A stretch of 64,000 nucleotides of DNA from Reyranella sp. (GTDB lineage Bacteria > Pseudomonadota > Alphaproteobacteria > Reyranellales > Reyranellaceae), in assembly GCF_004297265.1 (NCBI RefSeq), contig NZ_SCUT01000025.1, forward strand, positions 62,001 through 126,000, written 5' to 3'. Shown piece by piece: positions 44,562 to 53,648 of the stretch (positions are counted from its first letter, which is position 1; each line of letters starts with the position of its first letter). Below the pieces are notes generated by a model, which saw nothing but the letters and a program-made list of their open reading frames with translations, did not search any database and was not told where the DNA came from. The translations under genes were made by a program, and so were the position numbers.

Positions 44562-45467
44562 TTATTGCCTCAACTTCGGATCGAGGGCGTCGCGCAGCGC
44601 GTCGCCCAGGACATTGAACGCGAGAACCACGAGGAAGATCGCCGCACAGGGCAGGGTCGAGACCTGGGGTGCGATCGACAGGAACTTACGGCCGTCGGCG
44701 GCCATGCTGCCCAGCTCCGCGGTGGGCGGCTGCGCACCGAGGCCCAGGAAGGAGAGCGCGGCACCCAGCAGGATCGCCTGCCCGAGCTGGAGCGTCATGT
44801 AGATCAGGATGGTCGGCCAGCAGTTGAGCGCGAGATAGCGCCAGATCAGCGCCCCGTCGCCGAGGCCCACCGCGCGGCCGGCCTCCATGTATTCCTGCTG
44901 CATGATCGATTGCGCGGCCCCGCGGGCGATGCGGGCGATCGACGGGACCGAGGCGATGCTGAGCGCAACGACCAGAGACAGAAGACCGGTGCCCATCACG
45001 GCCGCGATGGCGAGGCCGAACAGGATCGAGGGGAAGGAGAGCAGCACGTCGACCAGGCGCATCAGCGGCTGATCGAGGCGCCTGAAATAGGCGGCGCTCA
45101 AGCCGATCAGCGCACCGAGGCCGCCGCCGACCATCACGGCGACGATGCCGATTCCCAGGGTGGCGCGCAGGCCGAACAGGATGCGGCTGAGCATGTCGCG
45201 GCCCTGATTGTCGGCGCCCAGCAGGAAATCCGGGCAGCGCGCGCCGCCGATCGGGCAGAGGCGCATCCGCATGTTGGACGCGTAGGGATCGAACGGCGCG
45301 ATCCAGGGCGCGAGCAGGGCGGCCCCGACAATCAAGATGAGGAAGAGGGCCGCGATCGCGGCGGGCGGGTCGCGCAGGATGCGACGCCAAACGGCATTCT
45401 TGCGGCGGATCGCGGCGATGGCGCGCTGGTCGGCCTGGCTTTGCAGGGGAAGGGCGGCGTCGGTCAT
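44562..45467 (-). CDS. dppC: Dipeptide-type ABC transporter permease (DppC)
   Basis: 301 residues. The N-terminal OppC_N segment and first helix (PPAAIAALFLILIVGAALL) are followed by the loop DNQGRDMLSRILFG and five further helices. The EAA loop is YMEAGRAVGLGDGALIWRYL. The ATG at 45467 overlaps the dppB stop by 4 bases (ATGA); an in-frame upstream start would lie inside dppB. Confidence 0.92.
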   Translation of the reverse strand: MTDAALPLQSQADQRAIAAIRRKNAVWRRILRDPPAAIAALFLILIVGAALLAPWIAPFDPYASNMRMRLCPIGGARCPDFLLGADNQGRDMLSRILFGLRATLGIGIVAVMVGGGLGALIGLSAAYFRRLDQPLMRLVDVLLSFPSILFGLAIAAVMGTGLLSLVVALSIASVPSIARIARGAAQSIMQQEYMEAGRAVGLGDGALIWRYLALNCWPTILIYMTLQLGQAILLGAALSFLGLGAQPPTAELGSMAADGRKFLSIAPQVSTLPCAAIFLVVLAFNVLGDALRDALDPKLRQ

Positions 45468-46402
45468 CCGCGGGCGATCCGGGGATCGAGATAGGCGTAG
45501 AGCACGTCGACGCAGAGATTGATCGCCATGAAACCCACCGCAAGGATCAGGATCGCGCCCTGCGCCAGCGGGAAGTCGCTCGACGTGATCGCGCCCACCG
45601 CCATGCGGCCGACGCCCGGCCATGCAAACATGGTTTCAGTAACGATCGAGCCGCCCAGCAGGAAGCCGATCTGCAAGCCAACCAGCGTCACCACCGGGAT
45701 CATGGCGTTGCGCAGCGCATGGCGGATGGTGACGCGCCAGTCCGAGGCGCCCTTGGCGCGCGCGGTGCGCACGTAATCGGCGCCCAGCGTCTCCAGCAGG
45801 GAGGTGCGCGTCATGCGCGCAACCGGACCGACGAAGACGGCACCCAGGGTTATGGATGGCAGGATGATGCTCATGAAGCCGTCGGCCGTCCAGATCGGAC
45901 CGTTGCGCCCCTGGAAGGGAAGCAGGCCCGCCCCGCCGACATACTGGATCAGCAGCAGGCCCACCCAGAAGATCGGTACGGACACGCCCATGACCGAGAG
46001 CGCCATGATGGCACGGTCGATGGCCGTGCCGCGGCGGCGTGCCGCGAGCGTGCCCAGCGTGATGCCGAGCGGCACTGCCCAGACGAGGCAGGCCAGCATC
46101 AGTTCGACGGTCGGCCAGAGCGTGAGCGCGATCTCGTCGACGACGGCACGATTGGAGATCATCGAGCGGCCGAGGTCGAGCTGGAGGACGCGGCCGAGAT
46201 AGCGCCCGAACTGGACCCAGAGCGGCTGGTTGAGGCCGAGATCGTTGCGGATCGCGTCGATCTCCGCCTTGGTCGCGGTCGGACCCGCGACGACGGTGGC
46301 CGGATCCGTGGGCACGACCTGCAACAGCAGAAAACCGATGAGCAGCACCCCCAACAGGACCGGAAGCGAAATCATCAATCGATGAGCAATATGCCGCGCC
46401 AT
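45464..46402 (-). CDS. dppB: Dipeptide-type ABC transporter permease (DppB)
   Basis: 312 residues. N-terminal helix LMISLPVLLGVLLIGFLLLQ is followed by DPATVVAGPTAT, then six helices with the EAA loop YVRTARAKGASDWRVTIRHALRN (read across residues about 200-222). It is the first gene of the minus-strand operon and is divergent from the DapA-fold gene with about 135 bases between. Confidence 0.92.
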   Translation of the reverse strand: MARHIAHRLMISLPVLLGVLLIGFLLLQVVPTDPATVVAGPTATKAEIDAIRNDLGLNQPLWVQFGRYLGRVLQLDLGRSMISNRAVVDEIALTLWPTVELMLACLVWAVPLGITLGTLAARRRGTAIDRAIMALSVMGVSVPIFWVGLLLIQYVGGAGLLPFQGRNGPIWTADGFMSIILPSITLGAVFVGPVARMTRTSLLETLGADYVRTARAKGASDWRVTIRHALRNAMIPVVTLVGLQIGFLLGGSIVTETMFAWPGVGRMAVGAITSSDFPLAQGAILILAVGFMAINLCVDVLYAYLDPRIARG

Positions 46403-46537
46403 TTACTTCGAAACCTGTTCCTCTTCGGGTAAGAACACTGGCCGACGCCGCGATGCTCGACAAGCGCACCGTGGGTGGCATGATCGCTGCAACGTCAGGA
46501 CGGGGCATTGCAAGAACCGCGCCGAGGAGCGTCAACG

Positions 46538-47494
46538 ATGTCATCAGGCAAGCTGAACGAGCAGGCGAAGGGCGTGTACATCATTGCCGCGACGCCCTTC
46601 ACCGACGAGGGCGCCGTCGATCTCCAGAGCGTCGACACATTGACCGACTTTTATTTGGGCTGTGGCGTACATGGTTTCACCCTACTTGGAATGATGGGTG
46701 AGGCGCACAAGCTGACAGCCGACGAATCCATCTCCGTCGTCAATCGCGTAATCGGACGTGCGCAGGGCCGGCAGGTGATCGTGGGCGTGAGCCATGCCGG
46801 ACTGGAGAACGTCCGCCGTCTCTCGCACGAGGCGATGATGGCCGGCGCCTCCGGCGTGATGGTCGCTCCGCCCTCAGGCCTCAAGGGCGACGAGGGCCTC
46901 TACAACTATTATGCGCAGGTCTTCCAGGCACTCGGTCCGGACATTCCGGTCGTCAATCAGGACTACCCGCAGACCACCGGCGTCTACCTGCCGGTCAGTG
47001 TGTTCGAGCGGCTGGTCGACGACTTCCCGCAACTCGTGATGCTGAAGCATGAGGACGCGCCGGGGCTCGCCAAGCTGACAAAGGTGCGCGAGGGCGAGAA
47101 GAAGCCGGGCCGCCGCCGCGTCTCGATCCTGGTCGGCAATGGCGGTCTTTATTATCCGCAGGAAATGCGCCGTGGGGCCGACGGCGCGATGACCGGTTTC
47201 GCCTGGCCCGAGATGCTGGTGCAGGTCTACGAGCTCTTCGCCAAGGGCAAGGCGGAAGAGGCAGAGGACCTGTTCGACATCTACCTTCCGCTGGTGCGCC
47301 ACGAGGTGCAGCCGGCGATCGGCCTGGCGCTGCGCAAGGAAGTCCTGTTCCGTCGTGGCGCCATCAAGAGCCCCAAACAGCGCGCGCCCGGCTCCTCGCT
47401 GACGGCGGCGGACAAGAGCGAACTCGACGGGATGATTGCGCGCCTCGAGCGGCGTCTGGCGGCGACCGGCCGCCTCGCCAAGGCGGCGGAGTAG
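46538..47494 (+). CDS. Dihydrodipicolinate synthase/NAL-family aldolase-like protein with altered active-site motifs
   Basis: 318 residues, start at 46538 with GAGGAG upstream. The TIM-barrel family pattern is clear (GVYIIAATPFTDEGAVD), with a Schiff-base Lys candidate K170 in VMLKHED. But the usual G-T-T-G-E pyruvate-binding motif reads GMMGE, and the Y-N-x-P-x-x-T-G motif reads QDYPQTTG, so the catalytic Tyr position is Gln. It is therefore not DapA; it may be a decarboxylating or hydrolytic variant. First gene of the operon with hydantoinase and carbamoylase. Confidence 0.82.
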   Translation: MSSGKLNEQAKGVYIIAATPFTDEGAVDLQSVDTLTDFYLGCGVHGFTLLGMMGEAHKLTADESISVVNRVIGRAQGRQVIVGVSHAGLENVRRLSHEAMMAGASGVMVAPPSGLKGDEGLYNYYAQVFQALGPDIPVVNQDYPQTTGVYLPVSVFERLVDDFPQLVMLKHEDAPGLAKLTKVREGEKKPGRRRVSILVGNGGLYYPQEMRRGADGAMTGFAWPEMLVQVYELFAKGKAEEAEDLFDIYLPLVRHEVQPAIGLALRKEVLFRRGAIKSPKQRAPGSSLTAADKSELDGMIARLERRLAATGRLAKAAE

Positions 47495-47499
47495 GAAGA

Positions 47500-48969
47500 A
47501 TGGCTGAGTATGATTTGATCGTCCGTAACGCCAAGATCGTCACGGCCGAGCGGCAGACCGAGGGTGACATCGCCGTCAACGGCGGGCAGGTGGTCGAGAT
47601 CGGCCCCGATCTCAAGGGACAGGGCACGCGCGAGATCGATGCCGGCGGCAAGTTCGTCCTGCCAGGCGGCGTCGACAGCCACTGTCACATCGAGCAGAAG
47701 TCGGGCATGGGCGTGATGTGCGCCGACGATTTCTATACGGGCACCGTCTCCGCCGCCTTCGGCGGCACGACCACCGTCATTCCCTTTGCCGCCCAGCATC
47801 GCGGCATGTCGCTGCGGCAGGTGGTGAACGACTATCACGAGGCGGCGACGCCGAAGGCGGTGATCGATTATGCCTTCCACCTGATCGTGACCGATCCGAC
47901 GCCTCAGGCGCTGGGGCAGGAACTGCCGGCGCTGATCAAGGATGGCTACACCTCGTTCAAGATCTACATGACCTACGATGCGATGAAGGTCAGCGACTAC
48001 CAGATCCTCGACATCCTGGCGGTGGCGCGGCGCGACGGCGCGCTGGTCATGGTGCATGCCGAGAACCACGACATGATCCAGTGGCTGGCGCATCACCTGG
48101 TCGACCAGGGCCATGGCGCGCCGAAGTTCCACGCCATCGCCCATGCCCGCATCGCCGAGGCCGAGGCGACCAACCGCGCGATCTCGCTGGCGCGGCTGGT
48201 CGATGCGCCGCTACTGCTGGTGCACATGTCGGAGATCGAGGCGATCGAGACGTTGCGCCAGGCGCAGAAGCGGGGCCTGAAGATCTTCGGCGAGACCTGC
48301 CCGCAGTATATCGCGCTGACCGCCGACGACATGGACAAGCCCGGCGTCGAGGGCGCCATGTGGTGCTGCAGCCCGCCGCCGCGCGATTCGGCGGCACAGG
48401 AAGCCGTCTGGGCGGCGCTGAAGGACGGCACGTTCCAGACCTTCTCGTCCGACCACGCGCCCTATCAGTTCAATGCCGGCGGCAAGATCCCCAAGGGCGA
48501 CAAGACCACCTTCAAGGAAATGGCCAACGGGGTCCCGGGCCTCGAGATCCGGCTGCCGATGCTGTTCTCGGAAGGCGTCCAGAAGGGGCGCATCACCCTG
48601 CAGCAGTTCGTGGCGCTGACCTCGGCCAACCACGCCAAGCTCTACGGCCTCTATCCGAAGAAGGGCACCATCGCCGTGGGGTCGGATGCCGACTTCGCCA
48701 TCTGGGATGCGGACAAGGACGTGACGGTCACCTGGAAGGACCTGCACGACAATGTCGGCTATACGCCCTACGAGGGCCGCCAACTCAAGGGCTGGCCGAT
48801 CACCGTCGTGAGCCGGGGTCGCGTGGTCGTCGAGGACGGCAAGCTGAACGCCGAGCGCGGCTCGGGCCGGTTCCTGCCCTGCGCCTCGCCTGATTCGTCC
48901 AAGCCCATCGGCCAGTCCACGCCCGAGCTGCAGGCCATGTCACGCTTCGGGCTGAAGCCGCTGTTCTAG
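47500..48969 (+). CDS. Dihydropyrimidinase / D-hydantoinase
   Basis: 489 residues. Binuclear-metal motifs are H61 and H63 in GVDSHCHIEQ, the carbamylated Lys candidate K154 in TSFKIYMTYD, H186 in MVHAENHD, a His in LLVHMSEIEA and the Asp in SSDHAPYQF. It hydrolyses the cyclic amide of dihydropyrimidines or 5-substituted hydantoins to N-carbamoyl amino acids. It lies 5 bases after the aldolase-like gene and 4 before the carbamoylase, which would take its product. Confidence 0.92.
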   Translation: MAEYDLIVRNAKIVTAERQTEGDIAVNGGQVVEIGPDLKGQGTREIDAGGKFVLPGGVDSHCHIEQKSGMGVMCADDFYTGTVSAAFGGTTTVIPFAAQHRGMSLRQVVNDYHEAATPKAVIDYAFHLIVTDPTPQALGQELPALIKDGYTSFKIYMTYDAMKVSDYQILDILAVARRDGALVMVHAENHDMIQWLAHHLVDQGHGAPKFHAIAHARIAEAEATNRAISLARLVDAPLLLVHMSEIEAIETLRQAQKRGLKIFGETCPQYIALTADDMDKPGVEGAMWCCSPPPRDSAAQEAVWAALKDGTFQTFSSDHAPYQFNAGGKIPKGDKTTFKEMANGVPGLEIRLPMLFSEGVQKGRITLQQFVALTSANHAKLYGLYPKKGTIAVGSDADFAIWDADKDVTVTWKDLHDNVGYTPYEGRQLKGWPITVVSRGRVVVEDGKLNAERGSGRFLPCASPDSSKPIGQSTPELQAMSRFGLKPLF

Positions 48970-48982
48970 AGGAGTGAAGCAC

Positions 48983-49933
48983 GTGTCCCGCCGTCTGAAA
49001 GTTTCTTCCGCCCAACTGGGTCCGATCCATCTCGCCGACAGCCGCGCGAGCGTGGTCAAGCGCATGATCGAGATGCTGAAGGAGGCCGACAGCCGCGGCT
49101 CCAAGTTCATCGTGTTTCCCGAACTCGCGCTGACGACCTTCTTCCCGCGCTACTGGATGGAGGATCCGAACGAGGTCGAGAAATACTTCGAGAGTCAGAT
49201 GCCGAGCCCGGAGACGCTGCCGCTGTTCGAGCTGGCGCGCGAGAAGGGTATCGGCTTCTACCTGGGTTATGCCGAGCGGACCGAGGAAGAGGGATCGACC
49301 CATCACTTCAACACGTCGATCCTCGTGGGACCCGATGGAAGGCTGATTGGCAAGTACCGCAAGGTCCACCTGCCGGGCCATGACGAGCACCGGCCGACCG
49401 TGCCGTACCAGCATCTCGAAAAGAAGTATTTCGAGGTCGGCAATCTCGGCTTCAACGTCTGGAAGATGTTCAAGGACGAGGTGATCGTCGGCCAGTGCAT
49501 CTGCAACGACCGCCGCTGGCCCGAGACGTTCCGCGTCATGGCGCTGAAGGGCGCCGAGATGGTGGTGCTGGGTTACAACACGCCGAGCGACAATGTCTAT
49601 GCGCCGCACGAGCCGCCGTACCTGCGCGTGTTCCACCACATGCTCTCGCTGCAGGCAGCTGCCTACCAGAACGGCATCTGGGTCGTCGCCACGGCCAAGG
49701 CCGGCAAGGAAGATGGGTTCTGGCTGCATGGCGGCTCGGTGATCGTCGCGCCGACCGGCGAGATCGTCGCCAAGGGCACGACCGAGGACGACGAGGTCAT
49801 CTCCTACGATTGCGACCTCGGCCTCGGCGAATACATCCGCAATACCACCTTCAACTTCGCCAAGCACCGCCGCCCGGAGCACTACAAGCTGATCAGCGAG
49901 CGCACCGGCGTTAAAGTCGAACCGTCGAACTGA
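48983..49933 (+). CDS. N-carbamoyl-amino-acid amidohydrolase (D-carbamoylase-like, nitrilase superfamily)
   Basis: 316 residues from a GTG with AGAGGAG upstream (an earlier GTG at 48974 is too close to that site). The nitrilase triad is E47 in VFPELALTTF, K127 in GKYRKVHLPGH and C174 in ICNDRRWPE. The sequence follows the N-carbamoyl-D-amino acid hydrolase pattern closely (LEKKYFEVGNLGF, FHHMLSLQAAAYQNG). It releases CO2 and NH3 from N-carbamoyl amino acids made by the hydantoinase encoded just upstream. Confidence 0.92.
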   Translation: MSRRLKVSSAQLGPIHLADSRASVVKRMIEMLKEADSRGSKFIVFPELALTTFFPRYWMEDPNEVEKYFESQMPSPETLPLFELAREKGIGFYLGYAERTEEEGSTHHFNTSILVGPDGRLIGKYRKVHLPGHDEHRPTVPYQHLEKKYFEVGNLGFNVWKMFKDEVIVGQCICNDRRWPETFRVMALKGAEMVVLGYNTPSDNVYAPHEPPYLRVFHHMLSLQAAAYQNGIWVVATAKAGKEDGFWLHGGSVIVAPTGEIVAKGTTEDDEVISYDCDLGLGEYIRNTTFNFAKHRRPEHYKLISERTGVKVEPSN

Positions 49934-49944
49934 GGATCGAAGAA

Positions 49945-50568
49945 ATGCAATACGCTTCCAACGACCTGACGCCGCACGAGCGCTACAAGGTCCTGACGGC
50001 CTTCGTGCTGCCGCGGCCGATCGCCTGGGTGACGACGCTCGGGCCGACCGGTGTGGTCAATGCGGCGCCGTTCAGCTTCTTCAACGTCTTCGCTGAAGAC
50101 CCGCCGCTCTGCATGTTCGCGATCAACAAGCGGCCGGACGGGCGTCTCAAGGACACCTGGACCAACATCGAGCGCACCGGCGAGTTCGTGGTCAATCTGA
50201 CCGATGAGCCGCTGGCGCTCAAGATGCACGAATCGAGCGGCGACTTTCCGCCGAACGTCGGCGAACCCGACTATCTCGGCCTGAAGCTCGCGCCGTCGGT
50301 CGACATCAAGACGCCGCGCCTGGCCGATGCGCCGTGGGCGATGGAATGCAGGACCTGGCAGGTCATCAACGTGAAGGACGACCGCCAGCTCGTGATCGGC
50401 GAGGGGCTGCGCTTCCACATCCGCGACGAGCTGTGGGACGACAAGGCCAAGCGTGTCTACATGGACAAGTATCAGCCGGTCGGACGCATGTTCGCCGACC
50501 GCTATTGCCGCACCAACGACCGCATGGAGTTCCCGGCAGCGCCTGTCGTGAAGGCCGCGGCCGAATAG
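49945..50568 (+). CDS. Flavin reductase-like (FMN-binding split-barrel) protein
   Basis: 207 residues. The FMN-binding motif reads LPRPIAWVTTLGPTGVVNAAPFSFF across residues 22-46, as in the DIM6/NTAB and RutF-like families. It may supply reduced flavin to a monooxygenase or itself act on a flavin-linked step. No RutA-like luciferase-family oxygenase is present nearby. It is 11 bases after the carbamoylase gene on the same strand, so it is the last gene of that operon. Confidence 0.85.
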   Translation: MQYASNDLTPHERYKVLTAFVLPRPIAWVTTLGPTGVVNAAPFSFFNVFAEDPPLCMFAINKRPDGRLKDTWTNIERTGEFVVNLTDEPLALKMHESSGDFPPNVGEPDYLGLKLAPSVDIKTPRLADAPWAMECRTWQVINVKDDRQLVIGEGLRFHIRDELWDDKAKRVYMDKYQPVGRMFADRYCRTNDRMEFPAAPVVKAAAE

Positions 50569-50572
50569 ACGG

Positions 50573-51235
50573 TTAGGACCAGTTGAGCCGGCTGCGACCG
50601 ATCGCCATCGAAACCGCGGCCTGGCTCGGCTCGACGACCGGCAGGCCGACATGGCGTTGCAGGCGGTCGCGGTAGCGCGCCATGCCGGCGCAGCCCATCA
50701 CCAGCACGTCGGCGCCGTCCTCGTCGCGCAGCTCGGCGGCGACTTCGGCCATGCGGCTGAAGGTACGGGCCTCATCGGCGAGTTCGACGACGCCCAGGCC
50801 GATCGCGCGGTCGCCGGCCATGCGGTCGTTCAGCCCCATCTGGCCGACATAACGCAGGTGGCGCGGGATCGACTTGCGCAGGATCGAGATGACGCCGAAG
50901 CGCTGGCCGAGGGTGAGGGCGGTCAGGATGCCGCTCTCGGCGATGCCGAGCACCGGCTTGGTCGTGAGTTCGCGCGCGGCATGCAGGCCGGGGTCGGAGT
51001 AGCAGGCGATGACGAAGGCCGAGCAATCGTTGTCGCGCTGCTTCACCATGGCGCCGATCAGCGGAACGACCTGCTCGACATGGCCCTGGTTCTCGATGCC
51101 GGGCGGGCCGTCCTTCAAGGTGACGCATTCGATGGCCGGGCCGCCCTCGATGCGCAACGGCTCCATGGCGGCGTCGATGCCGCGGGTGACGGCCTCGGTA
51201 GAGTTGGGATTGATGACGAGGATGCGGTCGGACAT
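50573..51235 (-). CDS. Asp/Glu/hydantoin racemase family protein
   Basis: 220 residues. The N-terminus ILVINPNSTEAVTRGI is diagnostic. The two catalytic cysteines lie in VIACYSDPG and LVMGCAGMARY. It racemises 5-substituted hydantoins or related acids without cofactor, letting a stereospecific hydantoinase use both enantiomers. It is convergent with the flavin reductase gene (4-base gap) and divergent from the amino acid importer. Confidence 0.9.
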   Translation of the reverse strand: MSDRILVINPNSTEAVTRGIDAAMEPLRIEGGPAIECVTLKDGPPGIENQGHVEQVVPLIGAMVKQRDNDCSAFVIACYSDPGLHAARELTTKPVLGIAESGILTALTLGQRFGVISILRKSIPRHLRYVGQMGLNDRMAGDRAIGLGVVELADEARTFSRMAEVAAELRDEDGADVLVMGCAGMARYRDRLQRHVGLPVVEPSQAAVSMAIGRSRLNWS

Positions 51236-51322
51236 AGCCGCAAGATGGCCTGTAAATTGCTATTCAACAATGCCTGATCTAACGTCGTGTCCTGGGGATT
51301 TCATGGGAAGGAAAGCGCTTTG

Positions 51323-52171
51323 ATGATGCAACGCCGATTCGCTGCGATCGCGATCGCAGCTCTGATGTGTGCGAGCCCGGCATTCGCCCAGGACAAGAAG
51401 CCGCCGCTGCGCACGGGTGTCGACGGCACCTTCGCTCCGCATGCCATGCCGAAGCTCGGCGGCGGCGTCGAGGGCTTCCAGATCGACGTCTTTACCGAAG
51501 TGGCCAAGCGCATGAAGCGCGACATCACGATCGATGCCGTGAGCTTCTCGACCCTGATCCCGGGCATGCAGTCCGGCCGCTACGACTTCATCGCCGCGCC
51601 GACGACGGTGACCAAGGAGCGCGCCGAGAACATGCTGTTCACTGCGGGCTATCTGTGGACCGCCTTCCAGTTCGGCATCAAGAAGGGCAGTGCGCCGATC
51701 AAGAGCTGGGCCGACCTGAAGGGGAAGGTCGTGGCGACCAATAAGGGTACGCCGTACGAAACTCTCGCCAAGAAGATGGGCGAGGAGCACGGCTTCACCG
51801 TGCAGGTCTACGACACGCAGCCCGATGCCACGCAGGCCGTTCTCTCCGGCCGCGCCTACGCCACGCTCGGCGGCAACACGACGATCGTCTACGCCGCCTC
51901 GAAGAACCCGCAGTTCATCGCCGACCTCGAACTCGCCGAAACGCGCGCCCACTGGGCCGCACCCGTGCCGAAGGACAAGCCTGAGCTTCGCGCCGAGCTG
52001 CAGGATGCGCTCGACTGCATGAAGAAGGACGGCACGATGGCGAAGTTCTACGAGAAGTGGTTCAACAAGAAGCCGGCGGACGACGATCTCGCCGTGGTGG
52101 TGACGCCGGGCTACGGCGTGCCGGGCATGCCGGGCTACGACCCGACGCCGCACGAGCTGAAGTGCAACTGA
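51323..52171 (+). CDS. Polar amino acid-type ABC transporter substrate-binding protein
   Basis: 282 residues. The start at 51323 has GGGAAGGAAAG upstream; the signal peptide is AIAIAALMCASPAFAQ. The SBP_bac_3 pattern is LRTGVDGTFAPHAMP, GFQIDVFTEVAKRM and ATNKGTPYETLAKKM. It binds a polar amino acid or an analogue such as a carbamoylated amino acid. First gene of a four-gene importer operon. Confidence 0.9.
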   Translation: MMQRRFAAIAIAALMCASPAFAQDKKPPLRTGVDGTFAPHAMPKLGGGVEGFQIDVFTEVAKRMKRDITIDAVSFSTLIPGMQSGRYDFIAAPTTVTKERAENMLFTAGYLWTAFQFGIKKGSAPIKSWADLKGKVVATNKGTPYETLAKKMGEEHGFTVQVYDTQPDATQAVLSGRAYATLGGNTTIVYAASKNPQFIADLELAETRAHWAAPVPKDKPELRAELQDALDCMKKDGTMAKFYEKWFNKKPADDDLAVVVTPGYGVPGMPGYDPTPHELKCN

Positions 52172-52210
52172 CGTTATCGTCGCCTCCCGTCGAGGCGACG
52201 GATTAGGCTC

Positions 52211-52954
52211 ATGGTAACGAATCACATCGTCGATGCGCGCGCCATCCACAAGCATTTCGGCACCCTCCATGTCCTGAAGGGTGTCGATCTGAAGGTGGAT
52301 GAGCGCGAGCTGGTATTCATCATCGGACCATCGGGCTCGGGCAAGTCGACGCTGCTGCGCTGCCTCAACCGGCTGGAGGAGCCATCCTCTGGCTCGATCG
52401 TGGTCGACGGCATCGACATGCTCGACGCGAAGACCGACATCAACCATGCCCGCCGTCGCATCGGCATGGTCTTCCAGTCGTTCAATCTCTATCCGCACAT
52501 GACGGCGCTGGGGAACGTGACGCTGGCGCTGCGCAAGGTGGCCGGCAAGGGGCGAGCCGAAGCCGAGGCGCTCGGCCGGGCGGCGCTCGAACGCGTAGGT
52601 CTTGCCGAGCGTGCGGACCATACCCCGGGCCAGCTTTCCGGTGGCCAGCAGCAGAGGGTCGCCATCGCCCGTTCGATTGCGTTGGAGCCGCGCGTAATGC
52701 TGTTCGACGAGCCGACCAGCGCGCTCGATCCCGAACTGGTCGGTTCGGTGCTCGAGGTGATGCGCGGCCTGCGCGAAAGCGGCATGACCATGATCGTCGT
52801 CAGCCACGAGATGGGCTTCGCGCGCAATGCGGCCGACCGGGTCGTGTTCATGGATGACGGGCTGATCGTGGAACAGGGGCCGCCCGCGGCGATCTTCGAG
52901 AACCCGACCCAGGAACGCACGCGCGCCTTCATCGGCCAGATCCAGCGGCACTGA
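52211..52954 (+). CDS. Polar amino acid-type ABC transporter ATP-binding protein (GlnQ-like)
   Basis: 247 residues. Walker A GPSGSGKST, signature LSGGQQQRVAIARSIA, Walker B VMLFDEPTSALDPE, and the switch His in VVSHEMGF. This is the standard PAAT-family ATPase. It drives the two permeases that follow. Confidence 0.95.
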   Translation: MVTNHIVDARAIHKHFGTLHVLKGVDLKVDERELVFIIGPSGSGKSTLLRCLNRLEEPSSGSIVVDGIDMLDAKTDINHARRRIGMVFQSFNLYPHMTALGNVTLALRKVAGKGRAEAEALGRAALERVGLAERADHTPGQLSGGQQQRVAIARSIALEPRVMLFDEPTSALDPELVGSVLEVMRGLRESGMTMIVVSHEMGFARNAADRVVFMDDGLIVEQGPPAAIFENPTQERTRAFIGQIQRH

Positions 52955-52967
52955 GGGCCGCACGGCA

Positions 52968-53648
52968 ATGAGCGGCTGGGACAAGTTCGTCGAGACCTTC
53001 TTCAACGCGAAGGTCATGGTGAAGTACCTGCCGGACATCCTGTCCGGTGTGGTGGTGACCATCGAGCTCGCGCTGCTGATCGTCGTGACGGGCCTCGGGG
53101 CGGGGCTCGCGCTGGCCCTGCTGCGGAGCCTGGCGATCCGGCCGCTCAATTGGCTGATCGTCTTCACCGTCGACCTGTTCCGTTCCCTGCCGCCGCTGGT
53201 CATCATCGTCCTGATGTATTTCGGCCTGCCCTATGCAGGGCCGGCCCCGTCGGGATTCGTCTCGACCTGGCTGTCGCTCGCCTTCGTGCTGATGGCCTTT
53301 TCCGAGGAGATCTTCTGGGCGGGAATCACCTCGATCCCGAAGGGGCAGTGGGAGGCCGCGCGCTCGACCGGCCTGTCGTTCGGCCAGACGCTGTTCAACG
53401 TGGTACTTCCGCAGGCCTTCCGGCTCACCATCCCGCCGCTGACCAACCGCACCATCGCGATCACCAAGGGGACCGCGCTCGGCACCGTCGTGGCGGTGAC
53501 CGAGATCCTCGGACAGGCGAGTTCGGCGATGTCCAACTCGTACAATCCCTCGCCGCTGATGATGGGCGCGGCGGCCTATGTCGTCCTGTTCCTCCCCGTG
53601 GTCGTTGCGGCGCGCTGGATCGAAACCAGGTTCGCGTGGAAGCGATGA
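52968..53648 (+). CDS. Polar amino acid-type ABC transporter permease
   Basis: 226 residues, about five membrane helices. The His/Glu/Gln/Arg-type permease motif LNWLIVFTVDLFRSLPPLVII appears as two adjacent strands, and the EAA loop is WEAARSTGLSFGQTL. Its stop overlaps the start of the next permease (ATGA), so the two form a heterodimeric channel. Confidence 0.93.
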   Translation: MSGWDKFVETFFNAKVMVKYLPDILSGVVVTIELALLIVVTGLGAGLALALLRSLAIRPLNWLIVFTVDLFRSLPPLVIIVLMYFGLPYAGPAPSGFVSTWLSLAFVLMAFSEEIFWAGITSIPKGQWEAARSTGLSFGQTLFNVVLPQAFRLTIPPLTNRTIAITKGTALGTVVAVTEILGQASSAMSNSYNPSPLMMGAAAYVVLFLPVVVAARWIETRFAWKR

